Of a DNA stretch of 64,000 nt, positions 27,401 to 35,891 are shown in pieces. The stretch is from Hymenobacter terricola (GTDB lineage Bacteria > Bacteroidota > Bacteroidia > Cytophagales > Hymenobacteraceae), in NCBI RefSeq assembly GCF_017921975.2, contig NZ_JAGEMO020000009.1:170353-234352 (forward strand). Direction: 5' to 3'. Below the pieces are notes generated by a model. It saw only the letters and a list, made by a program, of their open reading frames with translations. It was not told where the DNA came from and made no database searches. The first letter of the stretch is position 1. Each line of letters begins with the position of its first letter. The translations under genes were made by a program, and so were the position numbers.

Positions 27401-27492
27401 TTATTGGCTCGAAAGACCGGCTCAATTTTAAGGAGCTGGCCAAGTACGGCACCGTGCAGCAGCTCACGCTGAAAGAGATTTTTGGGTACTGA
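24412..27492 (+). CDS. Periplasmic M16-family zinc metallopeptidase, lipoprotein
   Basis: The 1026-residue protein starts at a GTG that gives a lipoprotein-type signal (NPFLLLFPALAVLGVATQC). The inverted zinc motif HYLEH (about residue 110) with a downstream Glu (VYEEKNRGLDSD region) defines the active N-terminal M16 domain. A second M16 unit in the C-terminal half (EYFGGGMGSIVFQDLRESKA) lacks the zinc motif, as usual for these two-unit proteases. It probably degrades peptides in the periplasm or at the outer membrane. Confidence 0.92.
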   Translation: MKNPFLLLFPALAVLGVATQCQSSKPVTTATAVSAAVPASAPAALAAPKEYRYESVPGDPLQARVYHLDNGLTVYLSDYKDAPRIQTYLAVRAGSKNDPATATGLAHYLEHMVFKGTSKLGTQDWAKEKVELDKIEALYEVYRGERNDAAARKRTYHQIDSISGVAARYAVPNEYDKIMGAIGAKGSNAHTSNEETVYQEDIPSNQLEKWAALQSERMQEMVPRLFHTELEAVYEEKNRGLDSDFNKEFEALNAALYPTHPYGTQTTIGTIEHLQNPSITEIKKYFGQYYVPNNVALCLSGDLDYDTTIRLIDKYFGALPSKPVPVFNAPVEQPITAPVTREIVGPQSENVMIGYRLPGKASHDAVRLRMLDKILTNGQAGLIDLDLNQQQKVLEAASFTDLNDDYSTHVIYGTPRQGQKLEDVKALLQGELAKVKAGNFPDWLIPAIINNEKLTRTKGYESNEARASAMYEAFIERVDWKDYLKQQDDFGKITKAEIVKFANDNYGRNYVAVFKRTGVDPNKVKVVKPAITPVPANRDVSSAYYKQLTAMPSTELQPVFVDYKKDVQETEIKPGLPLYYTHNAENGLFNLSYILDIGTNNDPRWGLAADYLQYLGAGKYTAAQLQQEFYKLGCSFNVSSGPDRIFVSLNGLDSNLEPALKLFEELLNAPKPDAAALKNMVAGVLKQRQDAKLEKRVILNAAMVNYVKYGPKNTFTNILSEKELKALKPEQLTALIKKLETYQHRVLYYGPRPVGELNAETLPKTKVNSKGKSVVQLGTIGSRQGNGVVDILWQLHQTPAKLTPAPAAKDFAEQPLKDKKVYWVDYNMVQAEILFLTKGDLYSKDMVPTVALYNEYFGGGMGSIVFQDLRESKALAYSAYSGYSNADKLGRSNYNLSYIGTQSDKLPEAMAGMEALLTDMPVAEANLEIAKNALRNSISTERITKGNVLLSYERAKRLGLDYDLRRDVYASTQKMTFDELKKFQIAKIRGQNQVILVIGSKDRLNFKELAKYGTVQQLTLKEIFGY

Positions 27493-27494
27493 TT

Positions 27495-27618
27495 CCTAGT
27501 TGTCGGTTGGTGGTTGTCAGTTGTCAGGCTGGTGACCGGAACAGTGCCCAGCACTCCTCATGGCCGACAATTCTGCATTCCCACCTGACAACCGACAACT
27601 AATAACTGACAAATAATA
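27495..27618. repeat. Inverted intergenic repeat with GTTGTCAGTTGTC arms, family C
   Basis: Arms of the type AGTTGTCGGTTGG / GACAACCGACAACT flank a central GGCTGGTGACC stretch between the M16 peptidase and icd. A related element lies at 52588-52673. Confidence 0.6.
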
Positions 27619-27622
27619 CCCC

Positions 27623-28888
27623 ATGGCAGAGCAAAAAATCACCATAAAAAACGGCAAGCTGACCGTTCCGGACAAACCGACCATTCCCTTCATCGAGGGC
27701 GACGGGACCGGTCCGGACATCTGGCGGGCTTCCAAACTTGTATTTGACGCCGCCGTCGAGAAGGCCTATGGGGGCAAAAAGCAGCTGATGTGGAAGGAAG
27801 TGCTGGCGGGTGAAAAGGCCTACAAAGCCACCAATAACTGGTTGCCCACCGAAACGCTGGATGCTTTCCGCGAATACCTCGTGGGCATCAAAGGCCCGCT
27901 AACGACGCCAGTGGGTGGTGGCATCCGCTCGCTAAACGTGGCCCTGCGCCAGGAACTGGACCTGTACTCCTGCGTGCGCCCCGTGCGCTACTACGACGGC
28001 GTGCCCTCGCCGGTGAAGCACCCGGAGCTGACCGACATGGTCATCTTCCGCGAGAACACCGAGGACATCTACGCCGGCATCGAGTACATGTACGGCACGC
28101 CCCAGGCCCAGAAAATGCTGGAATTCCTGGTGGATGAGATGGGGGTGAAGAAAATTCGTTTCCCCGAGTCGTCCTCGTTCGGCATCAAGCCGGTGTCGAA
28201 AGAAGGCACCGAGCGCCTCGTGCGCGCCGCCATCAAGTACGCGCTGGAGCACAAGCTGCCGTCGGTGACCATCGTGCACAAGGGTAACATCATGAAGTTC
28301 ACCGAAGGCGCGTTCAAAACCTGGGGCTACGAACTGGCCGAGAAGGAGTTTGGCAGCAAGGTGTTTACCTGGGCGCAGTACGATAAAATCGTGGCCAAGC
28401 AGGGCGTGGCCGTGGCCGACGCGCTGCAAAAGCAGGCCCAGGACCAGGGCAAGCTCATCATCAAGGACAGCATTGCGGATGCTTTCCTGCAACAGATTCT
28501 GTTGCGCCCTTCGGAGTATTCGGTGGTGGCCACGCTGAACCTGAACGGCGACTACATCTCCGATGCGCTGGCGGCCATCGTGGGCGGCATCGGCATCGCG
28601 CCGGGCGCCAACATCAACTACGTAACCGGCCACGCCATCTTCGAAGCCACCCACGGCACGGCGCCCAAATACGCCAACCTCGACAAGGTGAACCCCGGTT
28701 CGGTCATCCTTTCCGGCGTGATGATGCTCGAATACATGGGCTGGAAAGAGGCCGCCGCCCTCATCAACAAAGGCCTCGAAGCCGCCATCGCCAGCAAGCG
28801 CGTGACCTACGACTTCGAACGCCAGATGGAAGGCGCCACCCTGCTCAAAACGAGCGAATTCGGCCAGGAAATTATCAAGAATATGTAG
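27623..28888 (+). CDS. icd: NADP-dependent isocitrate dehydrogenase
   Basis: The 421-residue protein matches the bacterial IcdA type over its full length: [31 protein letters not shown], the isocitrate-binding [11 protein letters not shown], the Lys/Tyr region [22 protein letters not shown] and the cofactor segment [12 protein letters not shown]. It oxidises isocitrate to 2-oxoglutarate in the TCA cycle. A strong terminator follows. Confidence 0.97.
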   Translation: MAEQKITIKNGKLTVPDKPTIPFIEGDGTGPDIWRASKLVFDAAVEKAYGGKKQLMWKEVLAGEKAYKATNNWLPTETLDAFREYLVGIKGPLTTPVGGGIRSLNVALRQELDLYSCVRPVRYYDGVPSPVKHPELTDMVIFRENTEDIYAGIEYMYGTPQAQKMLEFLVDEMGVKKIRFPESSSFGIKPVSKEGTERLVRAAIKYALEHKLPSVTIVHKGNIMKFTEGAFKTWGYELAEKEFGSKVFTWAQYDKIVAKQGVAVADALQKQAQDQGKLIIKDSIADAFLQQILLRPSEYSVVATLNLNGDYISDALAAIVGGIGIAPGANINYVTGHAIFEATHGTAPKYANLDKVNPGSVILSGVMMLEYMGWKEAAALINKGLEAAIASKRVTYDFERQMEGATLLKTSEFGQEIIKNM

Positions 28889-28917
28889 TAGCTTGGCCGC
28901 TGCCTAAGCACCAACAG

Positions 28918-28954
28918 AAACCCCCGCGTCGGCTTTGGCTGGCGCGGGGGTTTT
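28918..28954 (+). terminator. icd terminator
   Basis: Stem CCCCCGCG / CGCGGGGG with a 14-base loop, with A on one side and T on the other. Confidence 0.85.
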
Positions 28955-28970
28955 GGTTTAAAGAAATATT

Positions 28971-29981
28971 ATGCGCGAGAATTCGAAATTGGAAAAATAC
29001 TTTGCATCTCATCAGCGAAGGATAACTGAAGATTTTGCAAGAATCAGAGATATTTATTCTGATTCAGCTGTGAAAGGGTCGAATAATGAGAAGATAGTTT
29101 CTGAATTTTTATCTGAGCACATCAAATGTAATTTTATTAGTAATAACAATCAGATAATTGATTCGCTAGGCAAAGCTTCAGACGAGATAGACGTATGTGT
29201 GTGCAATGATGACCAACCTTTTAGAACTAAAACGGGTGAACTGATTTTATGTGAAGGCGTTGACTTTGTTGTTCAAGTGAAAGCTGTTATTAGTAGTAAT
29301 GAAATAGATAGGATTATTAAAAACTGTATTTCAGTAAAAAAACTAGATAGACAGTTGACATTGGGAATGACTGCTAAAGGGTTTGCAGGGGATTACGAAT
29401 ACATGATTCAAAGAATCCCGTATTTAGTTTTTGCGTTTGATAGCAAAACAAGCATTGAAGCAATTTTCATGCAATTGCGTAAAAAGCTTAAGAGTGTTCC
29501 ACTGCACTTGCAGCCAGATGCAATATTCGTTTTGAATAAAGGGTATTTTATCAACCTCCGGAGAGGAGAAGGAGTACCAATAAAAGGGCGAGATGCAAGA
29601 AACGAAGCAACCTTATTGAAGGGTATTGCTGGGTTTGATACTCCAGCCTATACTTTGTTGGAAATGATAAGGTATATCAATGTTTACCTTCCAAAGGCGA
29701 TTAGGACACACAGTATTATATCGTATTACCAAAATCCGGCAGATATAATCAATATCTATAATGAAGAGTTGATAAAGAAAAATTTCATCAACGCTGTGAG
29801 GCATATATCATCGGAAAAGCGAGAGAGCCTGATAAACTCAATAAGATGCCTTGATGAAGGGCTTGAAACTAATGAACAAATTAGAAAATGGACATCGCAA
29901 TTAGCAGTATTCTCAGAGTTTTTTAAAGAATGGAGTGATGATGAATGGAATAACATTATAGCAGCAACTCATTCAGATTAA
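28971..29981 (+). CDS. DUF6602-like putative PD-(D/E)XK nuclease, AT-rich
   Basis: The 336-residue protein looks like DUF6602 proteins: NNEKIVSEFL, the GKASDEIDVCV segment and FVVQVKAVI. Glu40, Asp74 and Gln102-Val-Lys104 fit the order of a PD-(D/E)XK nuclease core (E...D...QxK). The rest is helical and unassigned. The gene is strikingly AT-rich (about one third GC in its first 60 bases by hand count), unlike its GC-rich neighbours, which marks recent transfer. It stands alone 82 bases after icd and just before a toxin-antitoxin pair. A defence role is plausible but inferred. Confidence 0.65.
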   Translation: MRENSKLEKYFASHQRRITEDFARIRDIYSDSAVKGSNNEKIVSEFLSEHIKCNFISNNNQIIDSLGKASDEIDVCVCNDDQPFRTKTGELILCEGVDFVVQVKAVISSNEIDRIIKNCISVKKLDRQLTLGMTAKGFAGDYEYMIQRIPYLVFAFDSKTSIEAIFMQLRKKLKSVPLHLQPDAIFVLNKGYFINLRRGEGVPIKGRDARNEATLLKGIAGFDTPAYTLLEMIRYINVYLPKAIRTHSIISYYQNPADIINIYNEELIKKNFINAVRHISSEKRESLINSIRCLDEGLETNEQIRKWTSQLAVFSEFFKEWSDDEWNNIIAATHSD

Positions 29982-30144
29982 AGCCTATTACAACCTCGAC
30001 TGGCATGTGTCTGTGACGCGCAGCCCACTAGCTTCGAGCCTGTGGCTTGCGCCTAGGCACCAGTAGCCAATAACTAGTGCAACCCCCGGCACTTTTGCAA
30101 CCCGAAGCGTAGTTTAGCAAACGACCACCACGCCACCCGCCCCC

Positions 30145-30345
30145 ATGACCAAAGCCCAAATCCTCGAAGCCGTCAACCAATTGCCGGAAAACTTCGAGTT
30201 AGAAGACCTTTTCGAGCGTTTACTGCTCATCAAGCGGATTGAGGAAGGGGTGCGCCAATCGGATAATGGCGAAACGCTGACCGAAGCCGAAGCCCGAAAC
30301 TACCTCAGCCGCTGGCTGACCGACACGGGCACGGCGGCGCGGTAG
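30145..30345 (+). CDS. Antitoxin of a ParE/RelE-type toxin-antitoxin pair
   Basis: The 66-residue acidic protein (ILEAVNQLPENFELEDLFER, IKRIEEGVRQSDNGETLTEAEA) has the size and composition of small antitoxins of this class. The toxin gene starts one base after its stop codon, so the pair is co-translated. Confidence 0.8.
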   Translation: MTKAQILEAVNQLPENFELEDLFERLLLIKRIEEGVRQSDNGETLTEAEARNYLSRWLTDTGTAAR

Positions 30346-30346
30346 G

Positions 30347-30637
30347 ATGGTTATCCACTATACCACCCGCTTCGTGCATGAACTGGACGAGCAGGCCGAT
30401 TATCTGGCGCAGTATTCAACAACTCGGGCTTCTTTAGTGGTGAATAGCGTCTTTCGGCAGCTTGATTTGTTGCGCCAGCACCCCAAAATGGGCCGCATGG
30501 TGCCCGAGTTTGGCAATGAAAAGGTGCGCGAGTTACTGTACCGACAGTATCGCATCATCTACCGCTTGGTTTCGGCTGAACGGATTGACGTACTGGCGTT
30601 CCAGACCGGGCTGCGGCCGTTGCAACTGCCACTGTAA
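30347..30637 (+). CDS. ParE/RelE-superfamily toxin
   Basis: The 96-residue protein shows the ParE/RelE fold pattern: HYTTRFVHELDEQADYLAQY, then LRQHPKMGRMVPEFG, VRELLYRQYRIIYRL and IDVLAF. ParE proteins usually poison gyrase and RelE proteins cut mRNA, and the motif set here is closer to ParE. It is paired with the antitoxin directly upstream. Confidence 0.85.
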   Translation: MVIHYTTRFVHELDEQADYLAQYSTTRASLVVNSVFRQLDLLRQHPKMGRMVPEFGNEKVRELLYRQYRIIYRLVSAERIDVLAFQTGLRPLQLPL

Positions 30638-31323
30638 TGCATAGATATTTCGCTACTGGCGTGTATCTGCAATGCTCTGCCCGTTGGCCGCGAGCCCGTG
30701 GCTCGGGTTGTAAGCCAGTAGTGCAGGGGAATTCGCTCCAAGCGAAGCGGTTTAAACAACGTTCTAACTAACAAAAAAAGGCACCCACGCCAAGCGGGTG
30801 CCCTTTTTTGTTGCCTGACAATTCCTCGAAACCCTACGCCGCCGGTTTGTTTGTCCGGGGCGGGCGGGGCGGGCTGGTCCTTGCGCACCTGCTGGAGGAT
30901 TTTGCGCAGGGTGTAGTCCTGAAGCTTGGTTTTATCGTCGGTTTTGTAGATACTTTTGCCGTCGGCCAGCAGCTCTTTCATGGGCGCGTAGAGGGCGCGG
31001 AACAGCTTTACGTTGCCGGCCGTGAGCAGGCGCTGGTCGCTGAGGCTGCTGCCCTGGGCGGTGCTGTCCTTCACCAGGGCGTCGTAAAGCTCCTGGATTT
31101 GGTCGGTTTCGGCCCGGGTCTGGCCTTTGGCCAGGAGGGCGGTTTTGTTGGTTTCGATGTTCTGGAGCAGGGTTTTCAGCGAATCCGCGAGGCCTTCGTG
31201 CTCGTCGTTGTTGCGGCCCTGGCGCGCGGGCTCGATGCCGAATTTTCTGGCCGATACGGTGAGGGGCGTGGCCGGAGCCATCGGACGAGTTGCCGGAGCC
31301 ATCGGATAGGTTTTCGGAGGCAT
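30559..31323 (-). CDS. Helical hypothetical protein, probably frameshifted near its end
   Basis: The convincing part is about residues 20-160 (GLADSLKTLLQNIETNKTALL, LYDALVKDSTAQG, LFRALYAPMKELL, YTLRKILQQVRKD), an alpha-helical domain. It faintly resembles the C-terminal half of the protein at 60870-61568. After PAPPAPDKQTGG the frame runs on through the terminator and into the antisense of the toxin gene. A stop in the next frame lies at this point (about 30838), so a small frameshift has probably extended the reading frame. The N-terminal MAPAT repeats come from a short tandem repeat. The function is unknown. Confidence 0.45.
   Translation of the reverse strand: MPPKTYPMAPATRPMAPATPLTVSARKFGIEPARQGRNNDEHEGLADSLKTLLQNIETNKTALLAKGQTRAETDQIQELYDALVKDSTAQGSSLSDQRLLTAGNVKLFRALYAPMKELLADGKSIYKTDDKTKLQDYTLRKILQQVRKDQPAPPAPDKQTGGVGFRGIVRQQKRAPAWRGCLFLLVRTLFKPLRLERIPLHYWLTTRATGSRPTGRALQIHASSEISMHYSGSCNGRSPVWNASTSIRSAETKR
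30774..30809. terminator. Bidirectional terminator
   Basis: Stem GGCACCC / GGGTGCC flanked by an A run and a T run. It serves the toxin gene from the left and the convergent minus-strand gene from the right. Confidence 0.8.
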
Positions 31324-31384
31324 TGACTGCTTGCAACTTCCGGTTATCTTTAAGCCCGTGGCCACACCAGGGCCGCCTCGTTCT

Positions 31385-32515
31385 ATGCCCGACTTTTCCC
31401 ACACCGAAATCAAGCAGGACATGCTCACCAACCTGCGCTACGCGGCGCTGTTTGCGCCCTATCACCCGGAGGCCGTGGCCAAGTTCGCGGCCAACTACGC
31501 CATCAACAAATTCCAGTGGCAGTACCACGGCGCGCAAGCCGAATTTGACCAGACCGACGCCCTGAGCCGTTGCAGTGAGGCGGCGTATAACCGGCTGTGG
31601 GACATCCAGCGCAAGAAGCTTTTCGACCTGCAATGCCGCTGGCGGGCCGGCCACGTCACCGGGCCGGGCCTGGACTGCACCTTCGACTTCGCGCGCTACG
31701 ACGTCGCCATCGAGAACTGCCCCGTGCTGGACCCCATCAGCCCCGAGGAGCTGGCGATGTATTGCGATTTCGTGCGCCAGGCGGCCGATTTCGACGAGGA
31801 CGTGCTGGACTGCTACGGCGGCGATTTCGGCCTGCCCCGCGACTGGCAGGACTACGACAAAATGCGCCTCCACGAGCAGGAGGAGGCCCAAAATACCCCC
31901 GATGAGGCGTGCAAAGGCGTGCGGCCGCCGGCCTGGTACGACTACCATAACTCGCGCACCGGCCACGGCTTCCTGCTGAGCCTGCCCGACCTGCGCGGCC
32001 CCCGCGAAAAGCCCTACCTGGACGCCTACTACGCCCACCGCCGCGCCAAAGGCCCCGGCCCGGCCAGCCCCCCGCCCACCGACCCGCGCCCCCGGTTCCT
32101 GACGTTTGAGCAGGAAGAAACCCTGCAACACGCCCTGCTGCACCGGTTCGAAAGCCCCAAGCTGCGCCGCCAGCAAGCCGCCTACGCCGCCCAAAAAGAC
32201 CGCGAAGCCGCCGATGAGCAGGTCGAAGCCGACTTTGCCTACCTCAAAGCCCTCGACCCCGGTGAAACTGTGCCCCTGGCCCCGGCCGCCGACTGGCGCG
32301 CGGCCCTGCGCCAGGCCGTGGTCGAAACCCAGCGCCACCAGCTGCTGGCCCACCTGCCCCAGGTGTACGAGGCCTACCGCATGCGCCAGGACCTGAACAT
32401 CAGCCACCCCGAAGCCGAAGAGCCCACCTGGCGCAGCGACCTCGGCCACTGCATGCGCGAAAGCCTGCTCGACGGCCGCGAGCTGCTGGGCGAGCCGCGC
32501 ACGTTCGACTTCTGA
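31385..32515 (+). CDS. Hypothetical cytosolic protein
   Basis: The 376-residue protein (MPDFSHTEIKQDMLTNLRYA ... LLGEPRTFDF) has no signal peptide or membrane segment. It is rich in charged and aromatic residues, with PYHPEAVAKFAANYAINKFQW early and a Pro-rich linker (GPGPASPPPTDPRPR) in the middle. Codon use looks like its neighbours. I recognise no domain. The start at 31385 avoids overlap with the divergent minus-strand gene. Confidence 0.65.
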   Translation: MPDFSHTEIKQDMLTNLRYAALFAPYHPEAVAKFAANYAINKFQWQYHGAQAEFDQTDALSRCSEAAYNRLWDIQRKKLFDLQCRWRAGHVTGPGLDCTFDFARYDVAIENCPVLDPISPEELAMYCDFVRQAADFDEDVLDCYGGDFGLPRDWQDYDKMRLHEQEEAQNTPDEACKGVRPPAWYDYHNSRTGHGFLLSLPDLRGPREKPYLDAYYAHRRAKGPGPASPPPTDPRPRFLTFEQEETLQHALLHRFESPKLRRQQAAYAAQKDREAADEQVEADFAYLKALDPGETVPLAPAADWRAALRQAVVETQRHQLLAHLPQVYEAYRMRQDLNISHPEAEEPTWRSDLGHCMRESLLDGRELLGEPRTFDF

Positions 32516-32550
32516 GTAGCCCGGCAAATAAGTCGTTGAAACGACCCTGA

Positions 32551-32649
32551 AACGTCATGCGGAGCTTGCCAAAGCATCTCTACCTCGGTCGTATTCCAAC
32601 CGATTCAACGAAGCGACATAGATGCTTTGGCTCCGCTCAGCATGACGGT
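32551..32649. repeat. Palindromic repeat family A, copy 2
   Basis: Arms AACGTCATGCGGAG / CTCAGCATGACGGT and AAGCATCTCTACC / GATGCTTTGG-type inner pairing lie between two convergent genes. Confidence 0.75.
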
Positions 32650-32671
32650 CTGGTAGCTTTCTCTACCCGCG

Positions 32672-33466
32672 CTACGACCCCGTGGGCCTGCTCAGGGCGG
32701 TGCGGAGCTGGCTTTGCAGCTCGCGGCCCACGCGGCAGAGCTCGGCTTTGTGTTTCAGCATGAGGGCGCGCTGCTGGCCATTGGCCTTGGTCCGGAACAC
32801 GAACAGCTCGGCCGGGCTGCCCGTGCCGTTGCCGATGGGCGCCAGATACGCCCCAAAGGCAAAGTTGCTGATGGCGTAGTGGTAGTGGCCGTCACGGCAG
32901 GTGAGCTGAATGGTGTAGTCGACGCGGTGGTTGTTGGGCTCCGGGGCGTGAATGAATATTTCCGAATACGTGCGGCCCACCAGGGTGGCGGTGGCCGCGT
33001 CGTTCACCTGCAGCACGTCTTTGGTGGGGAAGCCGGTAGCAAACCACACCTGGGCCCGGCCCATGAGCTCGGCCTGGGTACCGGGCACGTCCACGTCGCC
33101 CACGTACCGGATGAGGCCCGTGGCGGGGTCGCGGGGCACGGCCACCGAATCGGGGGTGATGACCAGCGCGTCGGGAAAGTTGAGGTAGCTCCGGCGCACG
33201 TAGTAGGACTTGCCGGCTTTGTGCACCTGCGCCCAGATATTGCCAATCTGCCACACGGGCAGCACTTCGCCCCGCGAGGCGTGCTGGTCCACGGCCGTGG
33301 TATCGGCGGTGAGGTAGAGCGGCACGTATTGCCCCGTGATGGTGAAGTGGCCGTAGTAGGGCACCATGAGTTCGGGGTCCTTCTTGGCGGGAGCAGTGCC
33401 CGTGCCCTGCGCGGCGGCCGTACCGCCCGGCAGCACAAGAAGAAGAAGTAGCCAGGTAAGCTTCAT
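32672..33466 (-). CDS. Secreted protein with SH3-like and DUF4468-like regions
   Basis: The 264-residue protein has a signal peptide (KLTWLLLLLVLPGGTAAAQ). Residues 35-90 look like a small beta domain of SH3 type (VPLYLTAD, VLPVWQIGNIWAQVHKAGKSYYV). The C-terminal half resembles the Bacteroidota DUF4468 domain (RAQVWFATGFPTKDVLQV, HRVDYTIQLTCRDGHYHYAISNF). The function is unknown. It probably works in the periplasm. Confidence 0.65.
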   Translation of the reverse strand: MKLTWLLLLLVLPGGTAAAQGTGTAPAKKDPELMVPYYGHFTITGQYVPLYLTADTTAVDQHASRGEVLPVWQIGNIWAQVHKAGKSYYVRRSYLNFPDALVITPDSVAVPRDPATGLIRYVGDVDVPGTQAELMGRAQVWFATGFPTKDVLQVNDAATATLVGRTYSEIFIHAPEPNNHRVDYTIQLTCRDGHYHYAISNFAFGAYLAPIGNGTGSPAELFVFRTKANGQQRALMLKHKAELCRVGRELQSQLRTALSRPTGS

Positions 33467-33566
33467 AAAGTCCAGGTAGGGTAGCTGGGGAAAGCGTCCG
33501 CCCCATGCGAAAGCCGCCGCTAACTTATGGGGGCCCTTATGTAGGCTGAATGAAGTATCGGGCCCT

Positions 33567-34979
33567 TTATTTGCCCACCCGCCGCAAGTCCCGGAACACG
33601 TTGTTCAGTCCCTCGGCCCAGGTGGGGTGGGCAAAAATCATGTCCTGGAGCTGCTGATATTTAAGCCGTCCGGCCATGGCCACTTCAATAACGGCCATGA
33701 TTTCGCCGGCTTCGGGCCCGAGCAGGGTGGCCCCCAGCAGCCGGTCGTCGTTGCCCACCAACACCTTCCAGAAGCCCCGGCTCTCGCCCGTGTGCTGCGC
33801 CCGGCCAATCACGCTCACCGGCATGGTGGCCACGCGGTAGGGGAGTTTCTGCTCCTGCGCCTGGCCCTCGCTCAGCCCGATGCGGGCCAGCGGCGGGTCG
33901 GTGAATACGCAGTAGGGCAGGGGCCGCTGCCGGGCCGAGCGTTTGCGGCCGTGCAGCAGGGCATCGCGCACCACGCGGTAGTCGTCGTAGGAAATGTGCG
34001 TGAATTGCGGGCCGGGGTGAATGTCGCCCAGCGCGTACACGCCGCGCACGTTGGTTTGCAGGTTGTCGTTGACGAGGATGTAGCCTTTGTCGTTGGTTTT
34101 GATGCCGGCGAAGCCCAGGCCCAGCTTGTCGGAATTGGGGCGGCGGCCGGTGGCCACCAGCAAGTGGCTGCCGCGCAGGCGGCGCTCGCCCTCGGCGGTG
34201 TGCACCATGAGCGAGATGTTGCCGCTGGGGGTGCGGCTCACGCTGTGGGCCCGCGCGCCCAGCACGAATTCGATGCCCTCCTGGCTCAGCGCCGCCTGCA
34301 GGCCCTGGCACACGTCGTCGTCCTCCCGTTCCAGCAGCTGCGGGCCCGATTCGATGACGGTGACGCGGCTGCCAAAGCGCCGGAACATCTGGCTAAACTC
34401 CAGCCCGATGTAGCCCCCGCCGAGGATGAGCAGGTGCTCGGGCAGCTCCTTCAAGTCGAGCAGCTGCGTGGTGGTGAGGTAGTCAACCTCGGCCAGTCCG
34501 GCCACGTCGGGCACGGCGGCGCGGGTGCCGGTATTGATGAAGATAAGCGGCGCGGTAACGTCTTGAATGCCGCCACTGGCCAGCGTGACGTGCAGCGAAT
34601 GCGGCGCCGTGAAGGCCGCGTGGCCTTCCAGCAGCGTGACGTGTTCGGCGTGTTGCGCAAAGTTGGCCCGAATGCCCTTGCGCGTCTTGGCAATGAGGGC
34701 ATCTTTGCGGGCCACGGCGGCGGCCAGGTCCACTTTCAACGCCGCCGCGCCGGCCACTTCCGGGGCCGCCACGGCCGCGGCGGTGCGCAGCAGGTGCAGG
34801 CGCTCGGCGGTGGCCAGCAGCGTTTTAGTGGGCGAGCAGCCGTAGTTGATGCAGGAGCCGCCCAGCTTGTTTTCTTCGATGAGGGCAACGTGGCGGCCAG
34901 CCCCTGCCAGGGCCGTGGCCAGCGGGTTTCCGGCCTGGCCAGAACCGATAATAATGGCGTCGAAAGCAGTAGCGGGCAT
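33567..34979 (-). CDS. Pyridine nucleotide-disulfide oxidoreductase (mercuric reductase/LPD family)
   Basis: The 470-residue protein has the FAD motif IIIGSGQAGNPLA, the redox-active disulfide GGSCINYGCSPTKT, the NAD(P) motif ILGGGYIGLEFSQMF, the second FAD motif VYALGDIHPGPQFTH and the C-terminal dimerisation domain with the catalytic His-Glu region (HPTWAEGLNN). It lacks the N-terminal HMA domain of true MerA. It probably reduces a thiol substrate or metal. The ATG at 34979 is chosen because the dinucleotide fold starts right after it. Confidence 0.9.
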   Translation of the reverse strand: MPATAFDAIIIGSGQAGNPLATALAGAGRHVALIEENKLGGSCINYGCSPTKTLLATAERLHLLRTAAAVAAPEVAGAAALKVDLAAAVARKDALIAKTRKGIRANFAQHAEHVTLLEGHAAFTAPHSLHVTLASGGIQDVTAPLIFINTGTRAAVPDVAGLAEVDYLTTTQLLDLKELPEHLLILGGGYIGLEFSQMFRRFGSRVTVIESGPQLLEREDDDVCQGLQAALSQEGIEFVLGARAHSVSRTPSGNISLMVHTAEGERRLRGSHLLVATGRRPNSDKLGLGFAGIKTNDKGYILVNDNLQTNVRGVYALGDIHPGPQFTHISYDDYRVVRDALLHGRKRSARQRPLPYCVFTDPPLARIGLSEGQAQEQKLPYRVATMPVSVIGRAQHTGESRGFWKVLVGNDDRLLGATLLGPEAGEIMAVIEVAMAGRLKYQQLQDMIFAHPTWAEGLNNVFRDLRRVGK

Positions 34980-35138
34980 GGAGGAGAACAAAAAGTAGGG
35001 TGGCGCAAGGTAGCGGGTACCGTTATGCATACGGCCTTACGGGCCTATAAAGCCCGAATTGCGGCGGAATGTGCCGCAGAAACACGAAATTGCCGTATCA
35101 GGCGTTGCCTGGTTTCTGATTCTCCTTGCCCCGCCTCT

Positions 35139-35873
35139 ATGAAGCATCCGCTGCGCGCCGCCTTTTCGCTTGCCCTAACTGGCCTCACCGGCTGCACCTC
35201 GCTGTACTTTCCGCCCCCGCCCCACGCGCCGCTGCTCACGCACCAGGGCGAGTTCTACGGGGCCGTGAGCACCAACCAGCACAATAATTACGCCCTGCAA
35301 GGGGCCTACGCCCTCACCAACCACCTCGGCGTGGCCGGCACGTTCTCCTCGCTGCACACCAAGAACGACGCCGCCACCAAAAACATCGACTTCGGCGAAG
35401 CCAGCCTCGGCTACTTCACCCGCCTGTCCGACAAGCGCGTGCTGGAAGTATACGTGGGCGGCGGCGGCGGCCACACCGACCGCATCGAGCGCAACGAAGC
35501 CCAAATCGCCTCCCGCACCCTCAGCGGCAGCCTCTCTAAGGTATTTGCCCAGGTGAACTACGCCCGCAAAAAGCGCGACAACATCCACCTCTTCAACCGC
35601 GACTTCCCCCTGACCTACGGCGCCGCCCTGCGCCTGAGCTACATGCAGCTCAACAACTTCCACCTCGATGGCCTGCCCGCCCCCGGCGAAAACAACGTGT
35701 TTTTCGAGCCCATCACCTTCACCCGCACCCAAATTGCCGGCCCCGTCCAATTGCAATTAATCAGCGGCCAGATTTTCGGCTTCCGCAGCAATAAGTTTTT
35801 GAAGGCCGCGAATTCGGTCTTTCAAATCGGCATCGTTATCAACCTGGACAAGAACACCACACTGGACGAGTAG
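35139..35873 (+). CDS. Outer-membrane lipoprotein with beta-barrel character
   Basis: The 244-residue protein has a lipoprotein signal (ALTGLTGC). The body alternates hydrophobic and polar residues (FYGAVSTNQHNNYALQGAYA, VLEVYVGGGGGHTDR) and ends with strand-like FQIGIVINLDK. It looks like a small barrel or barrel-like surface protein. No family was recognised. Confidence 0.6.
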   Translation: MKHPLRAAFSLALTGLTGCTSLYFPPPPHAPLLTHQGEFYGAVSTNQHNNYALQGAYALTNHLGVAGTFSSLHTKNDAATKNIDFGEASLGYFTRLSDKRVLEVYVGGGGGHTDRIERNEAQIASRTLSGSLSKVFAQVNYARKKRDNIHLFNRDFPLTYGAALRLSYMQLNNFHLDGLPAPGENNVFFEPITFTRTQIAGPVQLQLISGQIFGFRSNKFLKAANSVFQIGIVINLDKNTTLDE

Positions 35874-35891
35874 GCGCGGCGTGGGACGGCG

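Noticed and set aside
30932..32527. Long minus-strand frame opposite the hypothetical gene at 31385-32515
   Set aside because: The translation is low-complexity antisense. The plus-strand frame has the better start and amino-acid content.
33567..34979. True mercuric reductase (merA)
   Set aside because: It lacks the N-terminal HMA domain, and no mer genes are near. It fits better as a general family member.
33627..34980. Long open plus-strand frame opposite the disulfide reductase gene
   Set aside because: It is a GC-rich antisense frame with His/Gly/Gln-rich translation and no domain. Similar shadows lie opposite copA, the RND pump, ade and many others.
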